A stretch of DNA of 64,000 nucleotides from Psychrobacter sp. 28M-43 (GTDB taxonomy: Bacteria > Pseudomonadota > Gammaproteobacteria > Pseudomonadales > Moraxellaceae): the NCBI RefSeq assembly GCF_014770435.1, contig NZ_CP061739.1, forward strand, positions 434,001 to 498,000. The letters run 5' to 3'. Below, piece after piece: positions 60,801 to 64,000 of the stretch (its first letter is position 1; every line of letters starts with the position of its first letter). A program made the translations under genes and the position numbers. The notes beneath the pieces were generated by a model. That model had not been told where the DNA came from. It saw only the letters and a list, made by a program, of their open reading frames with translations, and did not search any database.

Positions 60801-61498
60801 GTCCACTATCCCTGAAAAAAATCCGTGATGACTATCTGCGCGATAGTCAGCCTCGTGAAGGCTATAGACGAGATACTGCGCGTGATATTCAGCCGCGCTA
60901 TGAAAGCTTACGTCTACAAAAACAAGGTCAGTCGCCACTACTACAATCACCAACAAAATCTATCGACAACTCTCCAGATAGAAGCATTCAAGACAGTAGT
61001 TCTCAAGATGGGACAGCTAACGCTAACTCAGCTTTACACGAGCAAATCAATAATGACCTTAGTAACAACAATATAAGCAAAAGTGATACCTCAAACATTT
61101 TGGATTGGCAAGATGCACTCACTCGTTCAGCGAACAAACCTGAATTGGCGGCCAAGCTGATTATCATGATGATCGATACTATCAATGATGAAAAACAGGC
61201 GCTTATTCAGGCATGGGAAGCGCATGACCGTAATATGTTGGCACAAATTGCCCATCGTATATTGGGTGGGAGTCGATATACAGGTGTACCGCAACTGCGT
61301 CAGGCTAGCCAAGATTTGGAAGATAAGTGCTTGCTGAATGTACAGCATACGACACCTGTGCAGTTTGCAATGATTGAGCCCTATTATGAGGCATTGTTAA
61401 CGGCGCTAGACAACCTGCAAAAGGTAGATTTATCTTCTTATCCTCAGCTTAACTATCATCGCTTGAGCGAAAATGACATGACGTGGAAAATGATATAA
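57869..61498 (+). CDS. gacS: Hybrid sensor histidine kinase BarA/GacS
   Basis: The 1209-residue hybrid kinase probably controls the GacA/UvrY response regulator. Parts: two N-terminal membrane segments (about 15-38 and 190-212) around a periplasmic sensor, HAMP, coiled coil, HisKA with ANISHELRTPLNSIDGF (His309), HATPase with VVGNAIKFTDSG-type and GTGLGLVISKQL motifs, a degenerate receiver (about 548-665), a true receiver (about 685-840, phospho-Asp790 in IFMDIQMPRMSG), a long low-complexity linker (about 855-1085) and a C-terminal HPt domain (AQIAHRILGGSRYTG, His1129). The true receiver carries an extra Lys/Ser/Asp-rich loop of about 55 residues before Asp790. Divergence from cysM supports the GacS call. 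Confidence 0.92.
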   Translation: MAYKKRFDTSSAYGQLIILVFLPICVLAAVGGILVFHETMRASDSEQEVLAEAVLIRYTPVIAELIPELLEQERQQVGSSAERTQQAAMTTLEGIQDKLGRMQSEQHVQRIAIINEGNQILATVGYGLNEEWPLISDSASFLSQRPTPVGTAYGSVLGEFEGQTLWLLVDMDNEPLYIARYRIAMALVITGLFTILILLLSLNIYSKRWIAPIYELRLQLQRTHVDNLYQPVPVESDGELNLLQQDLVRTLRRLHRSFQELKDHAEQTEDDLRLAFDEMEMQNISIRNARDAAISTSQAKSAFLANISHELRTPLNSIDGFINLLARHGELNPEQDLYVQTIRKSSAHLLALVNDVLDFSKIEAGKLVLDRHEFDLYDTIYDVVDMLSPVSAEKGLRMAVLFYNDVPMRINGDALRLKQVLTNIVGNAIKFTDSGDVVVRVSLDDHRDNYLMISVQDSGKGISLADQKMLFQSFSQGDPSITRQYGGTGLGLVISKQLTRLMGGDIGFHDNAQENIANQGATFWFRMPAHVDVLEAATGQTIELPVLAPLASETDEFNVLVWINHTASIQVLKASLQYLPIKLTQANSLPGVLESLKEHGNYWDWVIVDDDTQDDMMALLKQIRLHYQGKLAVFGYQVAADQALLNRYHANILYEPLDKRQLYAMLDTQSRSTPQSLQEPRWKGVTVLAVDDHLPNLLVLDALLSELGIQVVTASSGFDAIEIISKQQTKNIKTAKSDKQSLSNKTQLSKAETRDEINKKTNSAFYHEDTSADDKAATQDKDNIDLIFMDIQMPRMSGHEAAKQIRNIENADSRIPIIALTAHGLADERDKLIASGINDYVGKPISQPQLLQVLQKWLGRKSTTPQLTALPDTDLQSFGLQHSDLQSDNLQDANVQGANVKGTDSSEAELTTIDSLRGYSINDNDLSNDLLSNKVNNKESQASSGMSSDDSTATYPIIRGDGVDRNSTSVSSEPKITRPLSLKKIRDDYLRDSQPREGYRRDTARDIQPRYESLRLQKQGQSPLLQSPTKSIDNSPDRSIQDSSSQDGTANANSALHEQINNDLSNNNISKSDTSNILDWQDALTRSANKPELAAKLIIMMIDTINDEKQALIQAWEAHDRNMLAQIAHRILGGSRYTGVPQLRQASQDLEDKCLLNVQHTTPVQFAMIEPYYEALLTALDNLQKVDLSSYPQLNYHRLSENDMTWKMI

Positions 61499-61540
61499 GT
61501 TGAGGGTAAGGTAAAGCAGTCAGAATCATTCAGGTTCAGA

Positions 61541-61577
61541 GAGCGATAAGTAACCTCGTTAAATTTGCTTATCGCTA
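61541..61577. terminator. Hairpin downstream of gacS
   Basis: AGCGATAAG and CTTATCGCT are perfect 9-base inverted repeats with a 17-base loop, about 45 bases beyond the gacS stop. No T-run follows, so termination is uncertain. Confidence 0.45.
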
Positions 61578-61608
61578 TCAGCTAGACAGTCTGTGTCTGC
61601 TGTATATG

Positions 61609-61639
61609 TAACTGACTATAGTATCGTGGCAGTCAGTTA
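61609..61639. promoter_or_regulatory. Inverted repeat upstream of crotonase gene
   Basis: TAACTGACT and AGTCAGTTA are perfect 9-base inverted repeats with a 13-base gap, about 85 bases upstream of the crotonase ATG at 61722. It may be an operator or a second hairpin ending gacS. Confidence 0.45.
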
Positions 61640-61721
61640 TTACTACGGTACAACAAAGACAAGCCTGCTAATATTGTGAATATTAGAACCATATTTGTTT
61701 TATTCATTAATAAGGATTGTT

Positions 61722-62534
61722 ATGAACGCGATTGCAAGTTATCAGTATGAGACCTTACAAGTTAGTATTACAGACAACATACTGACGGTTACCTTAAATC
61801 GTCCACATAAAAAAAATGCCATGAGCTTTCAGGTAATCAATGAGTTGATTAAGCTGGCAGGTCGTATTAGCAAGGACAGAACCATACGCGCTGTCATTCT
61901 AAATGGGGCAGAAGGAACGTTTTGCGCAGGGATTGATTTAGGAGACTTAAATCATCCAAAGAACACAGCATTTGCGCTTTGGGAGCTGATTAAGCCATGG
62001 CAAAGTGCGTTCCAACGGGTGTGCTTGGTATGGCGTGATCTACCAGTACCTGTCATAGCGGTGTTAGAGGGATACTGTATCGGCGCTGGGTTACAGTTGG
62101 CGTTGGCTTGTGACATACGTGTCAGTCACCCTGATTGTCAGTTATCTATTATGGAAGCTAAATGGGGGTTAGTGCCAGACATGGGGCTGACCCAATCAGC
62201 ATTTGGGGTCCTACGAGAAGATACTCTAAAAGAGCTCGCCATGAGCGCTCGTATCATCGATGCTAATGAAGGCAAAGAGTTAGGCTTGATTAGTCATTGT
62301 AGTGAAGCGCCTCTTGAACAAGCACAAAAACTTGCTGCCGAATTCGCAGAGCGCTCTCCTGATGCGGTACTAGCAAGTAAACGCGTGATAAATGCGATGT
62401 ATGATCAACCTGCCAAGACTTTGTATAAAGAAAAAGCATGGCAGCTTAAAATGATGCTTGGTCGTAATCGTAAGCTTGCCCTCAGAAAAGCCAAGCAGGC
62501 CAGCACCTTATTTGGCAAACGTCAATTCCGTTAA
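61722..62534 (+). CDS. Enoyl-CoA hydratase/isomerase family protein
   Basis: The protein (270 residues from ATG 61722) is a crotonase. It has VTLNRPHKKNAMSFQVINEL, the oxyanion motif GTFCAGIDLGDL and VLEGYCIGAGLQLALACDIR, followed by WGLVPDMGLTQSAFGVL, where Glu in EAKWG and Asp in PDMG occupy active-site positions. The PDMG pattern is seen in hydratases/isomerases of uncertain substrate (for example delta3,5-delta2,4-dienoyl-CoA isomerase-like proteins). AAGGA at 61712 supports this ATG; the TTG at 61695 lies upstream of it. It does not belong to the leucine cluster. Confidence 0.88.
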   Translation: MNAIASYQYETLQVSITDNILTVTLNRPHKKNAMSFQVINELIKLAGRISKDRTIRAVILNGAEGTFCAGIDLGDLNHPKNTAFALWELIKPWQSAFQRVCLVWRDLPVPVIAVLEGYCIGAGLQLALACDIRVSHPDCQLSIMEAKWGLVPDMGLTQSAFGVLREDTLKELAMSARIIDANEGKELGLISHCSEAPLEQAQKLAAEFAERSPDAVLASKRVINAMYDQPAKTLYKEKAWQLKMMLGRNRKLALRKAKQASTLFGKRQFR

Positions 62535-62543
62535 ATTTTTTCC

Positions 62544-62572
62544 ACTAGCAACTTTGCTAGTTCTGTTTTTTA
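62544..62572 (+). terminator. Terminator after crotonase gene
   Basis: ACTAGCAA and TTGCTAGT face each other with a minimal loop, followed within a few bases by TTTTTT. It lies 10 bases beyond the stop. Confidence 0.65.
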
Positions 62573-62889
62573 TTTGACTCGCTTTAATAGAAGAGGTTGC
62601 TACCTAAGAAAACCAGACATATTTTGATAAGTTCTTTTGACAAGTTTAATTATTAGCGGTTGTTTCGCTATTATCTTATAGCCATTGAAATGCAAGCAGA
62701 TAGCACGATATAGCATTGTCTGCTTGCACCGATGTGGGTAAAGATGCACTATTGTTGTTAAAGGTATCTGTTTTGATTACTGGATAAGCCAGTAAAATGA
62801 CGAAAGCCTACCTAACAACACGTGCAAGTAATTAAATGTCGAAAAATAAAATATCAAAAATAATAGCCACTATATAAAACGGTCTAAAT
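62573..62889. other. Intergenic region before efflux gene
   Basis: The stretch contains no gene or family repeat that I can see; it must hold the promoter of the Bcr/CflA gene. Confidence 0.45.
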
Positions 62890-64000
62890 ATGTCTGCTTC
62901 AAAACCCTCCCTTCCAAACAAACCTATCGCTTCTGAGCGAGTGCGCTCTGCTGATTTGCCTGTTGCATGGATTATGATGCTTGGGCTGATGGTTGCGGTA
63001 GGCCCATTATCAATTGATATGTATCTGCCAGCATTGCCATCGATGGCCGATGATTTCGGTGTTTCAACGGCCTTTATGGCCAACTCTGTCCCTGCATACT
63101 TTTTAGGCTTGGTATTTGGACAGCTATTTTACGGACCATTCAGTGATCGTGTCGGCCGTGTCAAACCTTTATATATAGGTATGACGCTGTATGTTATCGC
63201 TTCTATCCTTTGTGCGACTACTGATAATGAGTACGTACTGTTTGCAGGCCGTACTTTACAAGCATTGGGCGCGTGCGTCGGTGCAGTAGTTACTCGTGCA
63301 GCAATTCGAGATCGCCTCACTGCCAAACAAACGGCAAAAGCTTTTTCCATCATGATTTTAGTGATGGGCTTAGCACCCATATTAGCACCATCGCTTGGCG
63401 CGCTATTCTTACAGTTTTTTGATTGGCACTCTATCTTTTGGTTCTTAGCCGCATTTGGCGCTCTAAACTTGCTACTTACCAAGTTTTTCTTTTTCGAAAC
63501 TTTGACCGAAGAAAATCGTAACGTACGTCCTGCAAGGGAAGTGCTCAGTCAATATTGGGACTTATTAAAAGACCCGACTTTTAACTATCCAGCAATTGGT
63601 GGCGGATTGTTAATGGGAGCGATGTTTGTCTATATCAGCTCGGCTTCAGAGCTAATCATGGATACTTATGGCGTCTCAGCAACACATTTCGCTTGGTTGT
63701 TCGGAATGAATGCGGCGGGTTTCGTAGGTTTGACTCAGTTAAACCAATGGCTTACCAATCGCTTTCGAATACTAAGTATTTTACGCTTTGGGGCGATGAT
63801 GCAGGTTATCTCTGCGGGTTTGCTATTCGTGATTGGTTTACTTTTAGGGACAGATGCTTGGTTGCCACTGGTGCTGGCTTGTATTTTCTTTTGTATCGCA
63901 GGATTAGGTCTGACCCAGCCCAATGCTTCTGCAATTGCGCTCGCTTTTCAGAAACGCCGTGCTGGTATGGCAAGCGCACTACAAGGCTCGCTAATGTTTT
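62890..64000 (+). CDS. Bcr/CflA family drug efflux MFS transporter, 3' truncated by window
   Basis: The frame is open from ATG 62890 to the window end (about 370 residues, no stop). It begins with a polar Ser/Pro/Lys-rich segment, then the first membrane helix and GPLSIDMYLPALPSMADDFG, the hallmark of the Bcr/CflA subfamily, GQLFYGPFSDRVGRVKPLYI (MFS loop 2-3 motif) and ALGACVGAVVTRAAIRDR (antiporter motif C region). It probably exports a drug or metabolite with proton exchange. At least ten membrane helices are seen before the cut. Confidence 0.9.
   Translation, partial: MSASKPSLPNKPIASERVRSADLPVAWIMMLGLMVAVGPLSIDMYLPALPSMADDFGVSTAFMANSVPAYFLGLVFGQLFYGPFSDRVGRVKPLYIGMTLYVIASILCATTDNEYVLFAGRTLQALGACVGAVVTRAAIRDRLTAKQTAKAFSIMILVMGLAPILAPSLGALFLQFFDWHSIFWFLAAFGALNLLLTKFFFFETLTEENRNVRPAREVLSQYWDLLKDPTFNYPAIGGGLLMGAMFVYISSASELIMDTYGVSATHFAWLFGMNAAGFVGLTQLNQWLTNRFRILSILRFGAMMQVISAGLLFVIGLLLGTDAWLPLVLACIFFCIAGLGLTQPNASAIALAFQKRRAGMASALQGSLMF

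Overview
The window is chromosomal DNA of a gammaproteobacterium, most likely a Psychrobacter or close Moraxellaceae relative. This is inferred from protein character and gene order: smc-zipA-ligA, lepA-lepB-DUF4845-rnc-era-recO-pdxJ, and relA/rlmD/cysM divergent from a BarA/GacS kinase. It also fits that SMC is used instead of MukB and that many proteins carry low-complexity Gln/Asp/Asn-rich extensions. No phage, IS transposase or CRISPR array is seen.

Layout. 1-7976: a leucine/isovalerate catabolic cluster, all on +: acyl-CoA synthetase (partial), methylcrotonyl-CoA carboxylase beta, methylglutaconyl-CoA hydratase, methylcrotonyl-CoA carboxylase alpha (biotinylated), HMG-CoA lyase and isovaleryl-CoA dehydrogenase, closed by a terminator. 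8025-9754 (-): coaX and a biotin-protein ligase without an HTH domain. 9927-19330: TauE-type exporter, an unknown protein, then smc, zipA and ligA. 19334-20398: an AT-rich HNH-nuclease-like gene that looks foreign. 20753-31200: glutaredoxin-MauE fusion, two small lipoproteins, YgiQ radical SAM protein, ammonium transporter with a sigma-54 promoter and a co-transcribed unknown gene, a probably frameshifted lipoprotein, and a divergent Lrp regulator/EamA exporter pair. 31340-35196: smpB, coaD, ferredoxin, bioA-bioD. 35258-35883: RNase P RNA and an elongator tRNA-Met. 36217-43452: lepA to pdxJ housekeeping operon. 43473-49456: a pseudopilin, OmpA-like porin, typA, mscL and an exported protein. 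49747-57276 (-): mutM, relA, rlmD, PolB-type exonuclease, cysM. 57869-64000: hybrid kinase BarA/GacS, a crotonase and a truncated Bcr/CflA efflux pump.

How genes work together. The methylcrotonyl-CoA carboxylase needs biotin. The same window holds the last two biotin synthesis steps except BioB (bioA, bioD) and a biotin ligase, though not in one operon. coaX and coaD are two steps of CoA synthesis, which the acyl-CoA pathway consumes.

The most unusual element is a family of about 100 bp imperfect palindromic intergenic repeats with six recognisable copies. Three lie between genes of the leucine cluster and two are joined end to end at 22.3-22.5 kb. Other points of interest are a near-perfect sigma-54 promoter before amt, a lipoprotein gene split by a one-base frameshift at an A-run, paired near-identical 19-bp palindromes upstream of the ferredoxin gene, a pseudopilin with an abnormally long leader, and the AT-rich HNH gene directly after ligA.
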